A stretch of 39,779 bases of DNA from CAIOYC01 sp964243985 (GCA_964243985.1 CAXTHJ010000020.1:1-39779), one strand, 5' to 3'; shown: positions 16,193-25,289, numbered from the stretch's first letter. A program made the numbers and translations. The notes: generated from the sequence alone by a model not told the origin.

Positions 16193-17965
16193 CTACGCCG
16201 CCCTAGGCTCGAACACGGTTCGCAACTCGTTCTTCATGATCTTGCCGTTGGCGTTTCGGGGCAGGGTTTCGGGCCAGAACACCACCTTCACCGGCACCTT
16301 GAAGGCAGCGAGGCGCTCGGCGACGAAGCGGCGAAGCTCCTCCTCCGTGACTTCCGCGCCGGGCTTGAGGGTGACGACGGCGCCCGGCTCCTCGCCCAGC
16401 GTCCGGTGCGGCACGCCCACCAAGGCCGCGTCCATCACCGCCGGGTGGTCGTAGAGGACGTTCTCCACCTCGATGCAGTAGATGTTCTCGCCGCCCCGGA
16501 TCAGCATGTCCTTGGCGCGGTCGATGATGAAGCAGAAGCCCTCCTCGTCCAGCCGCGCCAGGTCGCCGGTCTTGACCCATCCGTCGACGGTGAAGGTCTC
16601 GGCTGTGGCCTCGGGCTTGTTCCAGTAGCCCCGCACCACCTGCGGCCCCTTGGCCCAAAGCTCGCCCACCTCCCCGGGCGGCAGGGTCTCGCCGATGGGA
16701 TTCACCACCTTCATGTCGCCCACCGGCGCCGCCACGCCGCAGCTGTCGGGACGGTTCTCATAGTCTTCCGCCAGGTTGCTGGTGAAGGTGGCGGAGGTTT
16801 CGCTCATGCCCCAGCCGTTGCCGGCGACGGATTTGGGGAAGGTCTCAAGGATCTTGCGCACCAGCTCCGGAGCCGAGGGCGCGCCGCCATAGGTGACGCT
16901 CTCCAAAGATGAGAGATCGTAATTGGCCCGCGCCGGATGCTCGATCAGCTGCCAGGCGATGGTGGGCACGCCCCCCGCGCCGTTCACCTTCTCGTCCTGG
17001 ATCAGCTTCATGGCGCCCTCCACGTCCCAGCGGCGCATGAGCACCAGCTTGGCGCCAAAGGCCACGGTGGGTCCAAGAGAAGCGCAGCAGCCGGTGACGT
17101 GGAACAGCGGCACCACCAGGAGCGTCACGCGCTCCGGCGCATTCGGGTCCGGCGGGGGCGGCGCCTCGCCTCGGCGGAGATAGGCGCGGGCGACGGACAT
17201 TCCGGCCGTGCCGATGTTGGTGGACATGTTGCGGTGCGTGCCGACGGCCCCCTTGGGCTTTCCCGTGGTGCCGGAGGTGTAGAAGATGGTGGCGTCGTCG
17301 TCAGGGTGGAGCTGGACATCCGGAACCACGCCCTCCGGCAACGCGCCCCAGTCGTTCACCTTGCCGATCACCGCTTCGAGCCGCCGGACCTTTGGGTTGG
17401 CTAGATCGTCCAGCAGACCCGGAGACGCGGCCCGCGCCACATAGACCCGTTCGATATCGGGACAGTTGGGCAGGTGTTCGGTCAACCGCTCGTAGCGTTC
17501 CGCATCGACGATGGCGACCTTGGCGCCGCAGTCCACCAACCCGTACTCCAGCTCGCCGCCCGTCCACCAGGCGTTCAGGGGCGCGACGATGGCCCCGACG
17601 ATCACGGCGGCGAAAAAGCATACCGGCCATTCGGGAAGGTTGCGCATCACCAGCGCCACCCGGTCTCCCTTTTGCACGCCCTGGGCCCTCAGTTCGGCCG
17701 CCAGCGCCAGGGTGGCCCGCGCCCAACCGTCGTAGGTGGCCCGGTCGCCTTCGTAGATCACGAACTCCTTCGCGCCGTGGGAGCGGCCGAGCAGGAAGAG
17801 ATCCCGCAGGGTCGGCGGGACGTTCTTCCAGGCGCGGGTCCGCACGCCGCGGATATCCGTCTCCTCCATTTCAAAAGGCGAACCGGGGGCGGTGAGGAGG
17901 TGATGCGCCTGCGCGATCGACATCGCCGGCCAGCCTGCGGGGAGATTTAGGTGCTGAGTGGTCAT
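16193..17965 (-). CDS. Acyl-CoA ligase (class I adenylate-forming enzyme), downstream of a pair
   Basis: The 590-residue enzyme should activate a carboxylic acid to its acyl-CoA by way of an acyl-AMP. The AMP-binding P-loop YTSGTTGKPKGAVGTHRN is at about residues 228-245. The GWGMSETSA motif comes next, then GWVKTGDLARLDEEGF, the hinge region RAKDMLIRGGENIYCIEVE and the C-terminal PRNANGKIMKNELR with the catalytic lysine. Length and motifs fit medium- or long-chain fatty acyl-CoA ligases; the substrate is unknown. Its ATG overlaps the stop of the upstream ligase gene by four bases (ATGA), so the two are translationally coupled. Confidence 0.92.
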   Translation of the reverse strand: MTTQHLNLPAGWPAMSIAQAHHLLTAPGSPFEMEETDIRGVRTRAWKNVPPTLRDLFLLGRSHGAKEFVIYEGDRATYDGWARATLALAAELRAQGVQKGDRVALVMRNLPEWPVCFFAAVIVGAIVAPLNAWWTGGELEYGLVDCGAKVAIVDAERYERLTEHLPNCPDIERVYVARAASPGLLDDLANPKVRRLEAVIGKVNDWGALPEGVVPDVQLHPDDDATIFYTSGTTGKPKGAVGTHRNMSTNIGTAGMSVARAYLRRGEAPPPPDPNAPERVTLLVVPLFHVTGCCASLGPTVAFGAKLVLMRRWDVEGAMKLIQDEKVNGAGGVPTIAWQLIEHPARANYDLSSLESVTYGGAPSAPELVRKILETFPKSVAGNGWGMSETSATFTSNLAEDYENRPDSCGVAAPVGDMKVVNPIGETLPPGEVGELWAKGPQVVRGYWNKPEATAETFTVDGWVKTGDLARLDEEGFCFIIDRAKDMLIRGGENIYCIEVENVLYDHPAVMDAALVGVPHRTLGEEPGAVVTLKPGAEVTEEELRRFVAERLAAFKVPVKVVFWPETLPRNANGKIMKNELRTVFEPRAA

Positions 17966-19533
17966 GCGCTTTTCAACCGTCCAAGCTCCGCCGCCACATA
18001 TCGGTCTCTCAGCTCCCGTTTCAGCACCTTGCCGATGGCCGAGCGGGGGAGTTGATCGACGATCTTCACGCCCGCCAGCCGCTGGGTCTTGCCAACCTTG
18101 CCGTTGGTGTAGGCCATGATCTCTTCCGCGTTCAGCACAGCGTCCGCCTTGAGCGTCACGAACGCTACCGGCGTCTCGCCCCAGGCGTCCGACGGCACGC
18201 CCACCACCGCCGCCTCCGAGACCTTGGGATGCTGCACCACGATGGCCTCGATGTCGGAGGGATAGATGTTAAAGCCGCCGGAGATGATCATGTCCTTCTT
18301 GCGGTCCATCAGCGTCAGGAAGCCGTCGGCGTCGAAGCGGCCAACGTCGCCGGTGCGGATGAAGCGCTTGCCGGTCTGGTCGAACCATTCGGCCTCCGAG
18401 GTCTTGCCCGGCTGGTTGTGGTAGCCGTTCATCATCGCGCCCGAGTGGCCCACCACCTCGCCGATCTCACCTTGAGGCACTTGCTTGCCGTCTTCGTCGA
18501 TCAGGCGGATGTCGGAACCCGGCGCGGGCTGGCCCACGGTGTGCAGCTTGTCGGGGTGCTGGTGGGCGATCAGCATCAGCGTTCCGCCGCCCTCGGTCAT
18601 GCCGTAGTATTCGATCAGCCCGCCGGGCCAGCGTTTCAGCACGTCGGCCTTCAACTCCGCCGGGAAGGGCGCGGAGGTGGAGAATTTGATCAGGAAGGCG
18701 GAGAGGTCGTAACGGTCGAAGTGCGGATGCTCCATCAGGCGGCGGTACTGCACCGGCACCAGCATGGCATGGGTGGCCCTATGCCTTGAAGCCTGCTCCA
18801 GGAATTCTGTGGCGTTGAACTTCTTCATCAGCACCACCGCGCCGCCATGGGCGAGCGTGGGGAAAAAGCTGACCAAGGTGGTGTTGGAATAGAGGGGCGT
18901 GGAGATCACCGTCACCGCGCTCGGGCTGAAGCCTGAGGCGCTAGCCCTGTTCACGTGCTGCCAGCGCATGGCGTGGCTCTGCACGATGCCCTTGGGCGCG
19001 CCGGTGGTGCCGGATGAGTAGATGATGTTAAAAGGCTGGTCCGGCTGGACGGTTACGGGGTTTGGTTTCGAGCCTGACGGCGCCAGCCAAGTCTCGAGCG
19101 CTTCGCCTGTGGGAGAGGCGTCCAGCGCAATGGGCCGGGCCGCGGTCTTGCCAGAGATCGGCGCGATCGTCGACGCCGCGCTCTCGTCAAGGAACAGCAG
19201 GGCCGCGCCGCAATCGGTCAGCATCATAGCCAGCTGCTCGGGCGTCGAGGACGGCGCAAGCGGCGAGACCGCCGCCCCGGCCCGAAGCGCGCCGAGAAAC
19301 ACGACCGCGTACTCCACCGAGGACAGGGCGCAGATCGCCACCGCATCGGTCGGCTTGATCCCATCCCGTTGCAGGGCGGCCGCCACCCGGTTCATCAGGG
19401 CGTCGAGTTCGGCATAAGTGATCGAGCGGCGCTCATCGATCAGCGCGAGAGCGTCCGGCTGCTCCAGCGCATGGGCGGCGATCAGGTCCGCCACCGTGGC
19501 GAAATCGTTCTGCAGACTCTCCGCCGCCGTCAT
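17962..19533 (-). CDS. Acyl-CoA ligase (class I adenylate-forming enzyme), upstream of a pair
   Basis: The 523-residue enzyme has the standard motifs: P-loop YSSGTTGAPKGIVQSHAMRW at about residues 171-190, EYYGMTEGGG, the RTGDVGRFDADGF motif, the hinge DRKKDMIISGGFNIYPSDIE and the C-terminal LPRSAIGKVLKREL. It is clearly divergent from its downstream partner, so the two probably differ in substrate. It is first in a two-gene operon. The regulator gene 14913-16142 converges on the operon's far end, and the acetyl-CoA hydrolase-family gene diverges from its start. Confidence 0.92.
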   Translation of the reverse strand: MTAAESLQNDFATVADLIAAHALEQPDALALIDERRSITYAELDALMNRVAAALQRDGIKPTDAVAICALSSVEYAVVFLGALRAGAAVSPLAPSSTPEQLAMMLTDCGAALLFLDESAASTIAPISGKTAARPIALDASPTGEALETWLAPSGSKPNPVTVQPDQPFNIIYSSGTTGAPKGIVQSHAMRWQHVNRASASGFSPSAVTVISTPLYSNTTLVSFFPTLAHGGAVVLMKKFNATEFLEQASRHRATHAMLVPVQYRRLMEHPHFDRYDLSAFLIKFSTSAPFPAELKADVLKRWPGGLIEYYGMTEGGGTLMLIAHQHPDKLHTVGQPAPGSDIRLIDEDGKQVPQGEIGEVVGHSGAMMNGYHNQPGKTSEAEWFDQTGKRFIRTGDVGRFDADGFLTLMDRKKDMIISGGFNIYPSDIEAIVVQHPKVSEAAVVGVPSDAWGETPVAFVTLKADAVLNAEEIMAYTNGKVGKTQRLAGVKIVDQLPRSAIGKVLKRELRDRYVAAELGRLKSA

Positions 19534-19636
19534 GGTCGCCTCACCTGATCGTATCGGCCTCTTCCCCTGGAGGGGCGGACCTGTTGGTTTCCGTCTACGC
19601 TATGAGCGTTCGGGCGTCACCGCATACCTGAAATTC

Positions 19637-19654
19637 TGGAACGCTTCTGTTCCA
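19637..19654. promoter_or_regulatory. Perfect inverted repeat in the divergent ligase / CoA-transferase promoter region
   Basis: TGGAAC and GTTCCA arms (6 bases each) flank a 6-base spacer. The site sits between the divergent starts at 19533 and 19732 and has the size and symmetry expected of a TetR-type operator. I do not see a second copy near the regulator gene itself, so assignment to that regulator is speculative. Confidence 0.35.
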
Positions 19655-19731
19655 CCTGAACGACGATAAGGCAAGTGGGTCCGGCGCCTTCCCCGCTTTC
19701 CGGCGACGCTTCTAGCGCTTAAAAGCTGGCC

Positions 19732-21576
19732 ATGCGGCCCGCAGCCTTCACCGATCCCGACGCCCTCGCCGACGCCATCATCGCGCGCCTCGGCAAGCGG
19801 ATCGTCATGGCCATGCCGCTAGGGCTCGGAAAGCCGGTGCATGTGGCCAACGCTCTCTACGCCAAAGCCGCGGCGGACCCGTCTATCTCCCTGCAAATCT
19901 TCACCGCGCTCTCGCTGGAGAAGCCCCGCTACAGCTCGGATTTAGAGCGGCGGTTTCTGGAGCCGGTGATCGAGCGGCTGTTCGGCGGTTATCCGACGCT
20001 TGCCTATATAGAGCCGTTGCGGCGCGGGGCTCTGCCCAGCAACATCGTGGTGGAGGAGTTCTTCTTTCAGGCGGGCATGTCCCTGAACCGCCCTCTATCG
20101 CAGCAGCACTACATCGCCGCCAACTACACCCACGCCCTGCGCTACATCCTCGACCTGAAACCGAACCTGGTGGGGCAGCTTGTGGCGAAGCGTCAGTCTA
20201 CGGATGATGTATGCTATAGCCTCTCCTGCAACACCGACATCAGCCTCGATCTGCTCAAGGCGCGCGAGGAAGGCCGCGCGGATTTCCTGATCGCGGGCCA
20301 GGTGAATTCGGAGCTGCCCTTCATGCCGGGCGCCGGCGATCTTTCGGCTGACACCTTCGATTTCATGCTGGATAGTCCGTCTACAGACCATCCTTTGTTC
20401 GCGCCGCCGAACGAGCCGGTGACGAGCGCCCACTACGCCCAGGGCTTCCACGCCGCCGCCCTGATCCCCGACGGCGGCACGCTTCAACTCGGCATCGGCT
20501 CCACGTCGAACGCGGTGGTGAAGGCGCTGATGCTGCGGCAGGATCAGCCCCTAGCGTTCGCCGCCACCATGGAACGCCTCGCGCCAAGCCCCGCGACGCC
20601 GCCCGAGATCGAGCCGTTTGAAACCGGCCTCTACGCCTGCACCGAAATGTTCGTGGACGGGTTCCTGCACCTCTATCACGCCGGCATATTGAAGCGGGAG
20701 GTGGACGGCGCGGTGCTGCACGGCGGCTTCTTCCTCGGCCCCAAGAGCTTCTACCGCGATCTGCGCCAACTCCCCGAAACGGACCTCGCCAAGCTGCAGA
20801 TGGCCGCCGTTTCCTTTACCAACCAGCTTTACGGGAATGAGGCCGCCAAGCGCAAAGCCCGTCCCGGTGGGCGGTTCATCAATACGGCGATGATGGCGAC
20901 GCTTATGGGGGCGGCGGTGTCGGACGGGCTTGAGGACGGGCGGGTGGTCTCCGGCGTCGGCGGGCAGTTCAACTTCGTGGATCAGGCCTTCGCGCTGGAC
21001 GACGGCCGTTCGATCATTACGCTCAACGCCACGCGCACAGTCGGCGGCAAGACCCGGTCGAACATCCTCTGGTCCTATGGGCACGAGACCATCCCCCGCC
21101 ATCTGAAGGACGTGATCGTCACCGAATACGGCGCGGCGGACCTCCGCGGCAAGACCGACCGCGACACCATCGCCGCCATGCTCGCCATCACCGACAGCCG
21201 CTTTCAGGCGGCGCTGCTGAACCAGGCCAAGGCGGCAAAGAAGATCGAGCCGGACTACGCCATCCCCGCCGTCCATCGCAACAACACGCCCGAGCGAATC
21301 GAGCGGGCGCTGAAACCGGCGCGGGACTTGGGGCTGCTGCCCGTGTTCCCCCTCGGCACGGATTTCGACGATACGGAGCAGCGGCTGGTCCCCGCCCTCG
21401 GCAAGCTCCGCGCCGCGCAACCACATCCGGGAGCGTTGGCGGCGCTGTTGGCGAAGGGGTTGCGCGCCAAGCCTATGGCGGGCGATCTCGCTGCGCTGAA
21501 GCGGATGAGGCTGGACCAACCGAAGACGCTGAAGGACCGGGTCGATGCGGCGCTGCTGAAGGGCGCGCTCGCCTAA
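19732..21576 (+). CDS. Acetyl-CoA hydrolase/transferase family protein
   Basis: The 614-residue protein belongs to the acetyl-CoA hydrolase / 4-hydroxybutyrate CoA-transferase superfamily, which moves or removes CoA from acyl-CoA through a glutamyl-CoA intermediate. The C-terminal domain is clear: GGQFNFVDQAFALDDGRSII, TVGGKTRSNILWS, and VTEYGAADLRGKTDRD. Glu305 in YACTEMFVDGFLHL lies where the catalytic glutamate is expected. It is longer than typical 430-500-residue members because of an extended N-terminal half and a tail after about residue 500. It diverges from the acyl-CoA ligase pair with a shared 198-base promoter region. The substrate is unknown. Confidence 0.85.
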   Translation: MRPAAFTDPDALADAIIARLGKRIVMAMPLGLGKPVHVANALYAKAAADPSISLQIFTALSLEKPRYSSDLERRFLEPVIERLFGGYPTLAYIEPLRRGALPSNIVVEEFFFQAGMSLNRPLSQQHYIAANYTHALRYILDLKPNLVGQLVAKRQSTDDVCYSLSCNTDISLDLLKAREEGRADFLIAGQVNSELPFMPGAGDLSADTFDFMLDSPSTDHPLFAPPNEPVTSAHYAQGFHAAALIPDGGTLQLGIGSTSNAVVKALMLRQDQPLAFAATMERLAPSPATPPEIEPFETGLYACTEMFVDGFLHLYHAGILKREVDGAVLHGGFFLGPKSFYRDLRQLPETDLAKLQMAAVSFTNQLYGNEAAKRKARPGGRFINTAMMATLMGAAVSDGLEDGRVVSGVGGQFNFVDQAFALDDGRSIITLNATRTVGGKTRSNILWSYGHETIPRHLKDVIVTEYGAADLRGKTDRDTIAAMLAITDSRFQAALLNQAKAAKKIEPDYAIPAVHRNNTPERIERALKPARDLGLLPVFPLGTDFDDTEQRLVPALGKLRAAQPHPGALAALLAKGLRAKPMAGDLAALKRMRLDQPKTLKDRVDAALLKGALA

Positions 21577-21579
21577 TCA

Positions 21580-21680
21580 GTCATTCTCGGGATCGCGCAG
21601 CGAGGCCCTGGAACCCAGCGAGCAGATCGCGTGGAGCTCTGCTGGGTCCTCGGACCGACCTTCGGCCCTTCGAGGATGAC
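21580..21680. repeat. Intergenic palindromic repeat, copy 1 (full, divergent subtype)
   Basis: The outer arms are GTCATTCTCGGG and a 3' CGAGGATGAC. An inner arm ACCCAGCGAGCAG near 21613-21625 pairs imperfectly with CTCTGCTGGGT near 21637-21647. The element fills the gap between two convergent genes and touches the stop codon of the GMC oxidoreductase gene. It may act as a bidirectional terminator or mRNA 3' stabiliser. Confidence 0.75.
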
Positions 21681-23263
21681 TAAGGTTGAGGAGCGGTCGC
21701 CCCCAGCCGCTCCTTCAAATGATCCCCCACCCGCATGGCGTTGGCGACCGTCGTCAGAGTCGGGTTCACCGCCGCGGAGGAGACGAAGAAGCTGGTGTCG
21801 ACCACATAGAGGTTGTCGAGCTCATGCGCCTTGCACCACGGATCCAGCACCGACGACGCCGGGTCCGCCCCGAACCGCACCGTCCCCGCCTGGTGCGCCG
21901 TGCCATAGAGGGGCAGGAGGGAGGAGAACTCCAGATGATGCTGGGCGATGGGGTGGGTGTGGCTGACGAAGCCGTCCAGCGCCCCCTGCAGCGTCTTCAC
22001 CAGCCGCTCGTGGCCCTCCAGATTGTTGTGGGTGTAGTCCACAAAGATGCGGCCGTCGGTGCTGAGGCGCACACGATTATTAGGATCGGGCAGGTCTTCG
22101 GAGATGACAAGGAAGCTGAGCAGCCGCTCGGCCACCGCATCGAATACGAATCCCGGCGCCAGGGCGGGCGGAAGGTATTGCGACACCTGCCCCTCCAGCG
22201 TCTGGCCGGACATGTATTCCAGAAGCTGGATGTGCCCCATGGGGAAGTCGAAACCGCCGCGCGGGTCTTTCCAATAAAAGTCGTTCACGGCGAGGGTCTT
22301 TGGAAACTGGAACCCGCCCGCCGACAGGGTGAGCGAGACCATGGCGGTCAGAGTGTGGAAGGCGTAATGGCGCCCCACCTGGTCCGACCCGTTGGCGAGG
22401 CCGTTCGGGTGCGCGGCATTAGCGGAGGCCAGCAGCAGCACCGCCGTGTTCACAGCGCCTGCCGCCAGGACCACGATGTCGCCGGTCCAGGTCTCCTCCC
22501 CATGTTCGCTCTCGGTGATGACGGCGGTGACGGTCTTGCCGGAAGGATCGGTCTCCAGCCGCACGGCCTTCTTGCCGGTGAGCAGCGTCACGTTGGGATA
22601 GGCCAGCGTCGGTTCGATGGCGCGGGTGCGGGCGTCGCACTTGGCTTTCAGCAGGCACGGATAGCCGCCGCAGGTCCTGCACTTGATGCAGGGCGTGGAG
22701 AGGGGATGCCCCTCGTCCCAATCCACCGCCAGGGGCAGGGGGAAGGGATTCCAGCCCTGGCTCTGCAGATGGGTCTGCAGTTGCTCCACCCCAGGATCGT
22801 GGTGGATGGCGGGATAGGCGTAGGGCGGCGAGCCGGCGGGCTCTGCGGGGTCGAGCCCCCGCGTGCCGTGCACTTTCCAGAGCACTTCCGCCTCGTCGTA
22901 GAAGGGCTTCAGATCCTGATAATCGATCGGCCAGGCGGGGGAGACGCCGCCCTTGTGCAGCACCTCGTGGAAATCGCCTTCGCGCAGGCGCAGGAGGGCC
23001 GCGCCGTAGAAGGTCGTGTTGCCGCCAACCCAGTAATAGGTGTTGGGGTGGAAAGGCTTGCCGCGGCTGTCGTACCACTGCTCCTTGGCGCGGTACTTGT
23101 TCTCGATGAACACCGCCTTGGGGCTCCAGTTGTCGGCCTCGCGCGGCAGGTGCTCGCCCCGCTCCAGGATCAGGATCGACTTGCCGGTAGGCGCCAGGCG
23201 CTGGGCCAGCGTGCCGCCCCCCGCGCCGGAGCCGACGATGACGACGTCATAGTGCTGGGCCAT
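21680..23263 (-). CDS. GMC-family FAD oxidoreductase with a five-cysteine insert
   Basis: The 527-residue flavoprotein has the N-terminal FAD-binding VVIVGSGAGGGTLAQRLA, GGNTTFYGAALLRL, VVLAAGAVNTAVLLLAS and the C-terminal VVDTSFFVSSAAVNPTLTTV found in glucose-methanol-choline oxidoreductases. These oxidise alcohols or sugars and pass electrons to oxygen or another acceptor. A cysteine-rich stretch, CIKCRTCGGYPC plus one more, places Cys at 192, 195, 198, 203 and 209, a spacing that could bind metal or an Fe-S cluster. No signal peptide is seen. The gene starts 3 bases after the short-chain dehydrogenase gene, so the two form an operon. Confidence 0.9.
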   Translation of the reverse strand: MAQHYDVVIVGSGAGGGTLAQRLAPTGKSILILERGEHLPREADNWSPKAVFIENKYRAKEQWYDSRGKPFHPNTYYWVGGNTTFYGAALLRLREGDFHEVLHKGGVSPAWPIDYQDLKPFYDEAEVLWKVHGTRGLDPAEPAGSPPYAYPAIHHDPGVEQLQTHLQSQGWNPFPLPLAVDWDEGHPLSTPCIKCRTCGGYPCLLKAKCDARTRAIEPTLAYPNVTLLTGKKAVRLETDPSGKTVTAVITESEHGEETWTGDIVVLAAGAVNTAVLLLASANAAHPNGLANGSDQVGRHYAFHTLTAMVSLTLSAGGFQFPKTLAVNDFYWKDPRGGFDFPMGHIQLLEYMSGQTLEGQVSQYLPPALAPGFVFDAVAERLLSFLVISEDLPDPNNRVRLSTDGRIFVDYTHNNLEGHERLVKTLQGALDGFVSHTHPIAQHHLEFSSLLPLYGTAHQAGTVRFGADPASSVLDPWCKAHELDNLYVVDTSFFVSSAAVNPTLTTVANAMRVGDHLKERLGATAPQP

Positions 23264-23266
23264 AGC

Positions 23267-24088
23267 TCAGGTCTCCGGGTGCTTGGGCAGACGGTATTTG
23301 GCGGCGCCGGCGTTGATGGCGGCGCGGACCAGGGGCTCAGGCAGGGCGCGCATGATCCCCACCGCCAGCCGATTGTGCCAGCCAGGGATGACGACCACGC
23401 GACCCTTCTCGTTGCCCCGGATGGCGGTCTGCACCACCTGGTCCGCCGTCTGCGAGAAGGGGCTGGACTTGTCCATCAGGTGATCGATGCCCGCCTCGGC
23501 GGTGAACTCGGTTTTGGTGGAGCCGGGGCAGAGGGCGGTGATCCTCAGCCCTTTGGCCCGGTATTCGCAGTCCAGCGCCTGGCTGAACTTGATCATCAGC
23601 CCCTTCACGCCAGGATAGAGGGTGTTGCCCGCGACGCCCGGCGAGAACCCGGCCACCGAGGCCACGTTGATGAGCGATCCTCCGCCCCGCTCCACCATGC
23701 CAGGGATCACGGCGTAGGCGAGGGCGCAGGGGGTGACGGCCAGGGTCATCAGAAAGTCCCGCTGATCGTTCCAGGGGGCGTCGGTGAAGATGCGCGGAAT
23801 GCCGAAACCGGCGTTGTTGATCAGCACGTCCACATGACGTCCCCGCGCCTCTAGGGCGTCCATCACCGGCTTTTCCGCCTCGAAGATGGATAGGTCGGCG
23901 GGGATGGCGAAAGCTTCGACGCCATATTTGGCGGACAGTTCGCCGCCAAGGGCGTCCAGCCGGTCCGCCCGCCGCGCCACGAGCGCCAGATCATACCCCT
24001 TGGACGAATAGGCCGCTGCGAACGCCGCGCCGATGCCGGCCGAGGCCCCCGTGATCAGGGCGAGCTTGCGCGGAGAAGGTTCGGCCAT
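23267..24088 (-). CDS. Short-chain dehydrogenase/reductase (SDR)
   Basis: The 273-residue protein has the classical SDR layout: cofactor loop ITGASAGIGAAFA, the arginine pair ARRADRL suggesting NADP(H), ADLS, LINNAGFG, the catalytic Ser in NVASVAGFSPG and the YPGVKGL Tyr-Lys pair. The late segment LCPGSTKTEF is also typical. It probably interconverts an alcohol and a ketone or aldehyde; the substrate is unknown. AAGG before the ATG supports the start. The GMC oxidoreductase gene follows after 3 bases, so the two enzymes may act on one pathway. Confidence 0.93.
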   Translation of the reverse strand: MAEPSPRKLALITGASAGIGAAFAAAYSSKGYDLALVARRADRLDALGGELSAKYGVEAFAIPADLSIFEAEKPVMDALEARGRHVDVLINNAGFGIPRIFTDAPWNDQRDFLMTLAVTPCALAYAVIPGMVERGGGSLINVASVAGFSPGVAGNTLYPGVKGLMIKFSQALDCEYRAKGLRITALCPGSTKTEFTAEAGIDHLMDKSSPFSQTADQVVQTAIRGNEKGRVVVIPGWHNRLAVGIMRALPEPLVRAAINAGAAKYRLPKHPET

Positions 24089-24133
24089 GGAGCGACCTTC
24101 TTGCGGTTCGGGCAGGAGGTCAAACGGTGAAGC

Positions 24134-24916
24134 CTAGAGCCGCGTCAGGAAGGCCTTAGCGGCGGCCGGGTTCTTCACCTTGTCGCCGGAGATCATGAAC
24201 ACGAAGACGTCGCGGGGCGCGTGCGGCGGCTGTTCGCTGGAGATCGTTTCCAGCTCGCGGGGCTGATCCCCCCCGGCCCAGCTTTTGGCGATCTTGGCCC
24301 AACCATCCAGCTCGGCGTCAGTGTAGCCGTTCTCGTGCGCTTCCTTGGCGGTCTGCAGGCGGGCGTAGACGAAGTCGGCGGTGACGTCGGGGATGGCGGG
24401 GTATTTGTCGTGGGCGGCGAACACCACGGCGATGTTGTGCTTGCGCAGGAGCGCGATAAACTCCGGGGTACAGAAGCTGTCGTGGCGCACCTCCATGGCG
24501 TGGCGGAGGGTGAGCGAACCGAGCTTTTCCGGCAAGAGCTTTAGGAAGGCCTCGAAATCTTCGGGATCGAACTTTTTGAACGGCGGCATCTGCCAGAGAA
24601 TCGGGCCGAGCTTTGGGCCGAGCTCAGAGATCCCCTGCCCCAGGAACTTGCCGACGCTCTCCCCCGCCTCGGCCAGCACCTTGCGGTTGGTGCAGAAGCG
24701 GGAAGCCTTCAGGGCGAAGATGAAATCGTCGGGCGTCGAGGCGGCCCACTTGGCGAAGGTCGGCGGCTTGAAGGCGGAATAGTAGGTGCCGTTGACCTCG
24801 ATGGCCGGGAACTGGCGCGAGGCGTAGTCCAACTCCTTGGCCTGCGCCGTCCCCGGCGGAAAGAAGGTCCCGCGCCAAGGCTCGAACGTCCACCCGCCGA
24901 CGCCGGATCTGATCAT
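24134..24916 (-). CDS. DUF72 domain protein
   Basis: The 260-residue protein starts MIRSGVGGWTFEPWRGTFFP and carries the DUF72 pattern: FPAIEVNGTYYSAFKPPTFA, FIFALKASRF, GPILWQMPP and EVRHDSFCTPEF, ending with FVFMISGDKVKNP. DUF72 proteins (YecE-like) adopt a TIM-barrel fold, and their biochemical role is not established. The ATG at 24916 is preferred over an upstream in-frame start because it has a GAGGG Shine-Dalgarno and fits the family N-terminus. It begins 11 bases after the stop of a small membrane-protein gene and ends 45 bases before the SDR gene. Confidence 0.92.
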   Translation of the reverse strand: MIRSGVGGWTFEPWRGTFFPPGTAQAKELDYASRQFPAIEVNGTYYSAFKPPTFAKWAASTPDDFIFALKASRFCTNRKVLAEAGESVGKFLGQGISELGPKLGPILWQMPPFKKFDPEDFEAFLKLLPEKLGSLTLRHAMEVRHDSFCTPEFIALLRKHNIAVVFAAHDKYPAIPDVTADFVYARLQTAKEAHENGYTDAELDGWAKIAKSWAGGDQPRELETISSEQPPHAPRDVFVFMISGDKVKNPAAAKAFLTRL

Positions 24917-24927
24917 TTTCTTAGCCC

Positions 24928-25257
24928 TCAGCCCTGACAGGGTGGCGACAATACGGAGACGTCCGTAACATGACTGCCCCGTTTGGTCACACGCACCCTG
25001 CTCCCGAGTTTGAACACGCCGGCGGCTTTGAAACCAGGAGCCCAAAAGCCATCATTCAGATGAAATGACGACGGGCCGACGGAAAAATAAGTGTCGGTGA
25101 TGTTATGGCCGTTTGGATGATGGATCTGCTCATAGCTTGTAACGCAACCATTGATGCTTTTGGGCGATTCCCATGGTCGCAATTCCACGAGGAGATATAT
25201 TCCCCAAAAAACAACCATCAATCCGACCGCCAATGGTCCGATGTAGCGGGGCATCAT
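24928..25257 (-). CDS. Small single-pass membrane protein, unknown function
   Basis: From the ATG at 25257 the protein has 109 residues. A hydrophobic helix at about residues 7-25 (GPLAVGLMVVFWGIYLLVEL) is followed by a soluble domain with SINGCVTSYEQIHHPNGH, TDTYFSVGPSSFHLNDGFW and GVFKLGSRVRVTKRGSHVTD. The domain looks like a small beta-rich, probably periplasmic, module. I do not recognise a family. Base composition is lower in GC than its neighbours. It sits 32 bases after the 44-residue gene and 11 bases before the DUF72 gene, on the same strand. Confidence 0.65.
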   Translation of the reverse strand: MMPRYIGPLAVGLMVVFWGIYLLVELRPWESPKSINGCVTSYEQIHHPNGHNITDTYFSVGPSSFHLNDGFWAPGFKAAGVFKLGSRVRVTKRGSHVTDVSVLSPPCQG

Positions 25258-25289
25258 CAAGCTGGGGATTCAAATATACCCGTTCGTAT

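Noticed and set aside
21686..23854. 722-codon open frame on the plus strand
   Set aside because: It runs antisense to both the GMC oxidoreductase and the SDR gene. In high-GC DNA the complementary frame often stays open; no family motif is visible.
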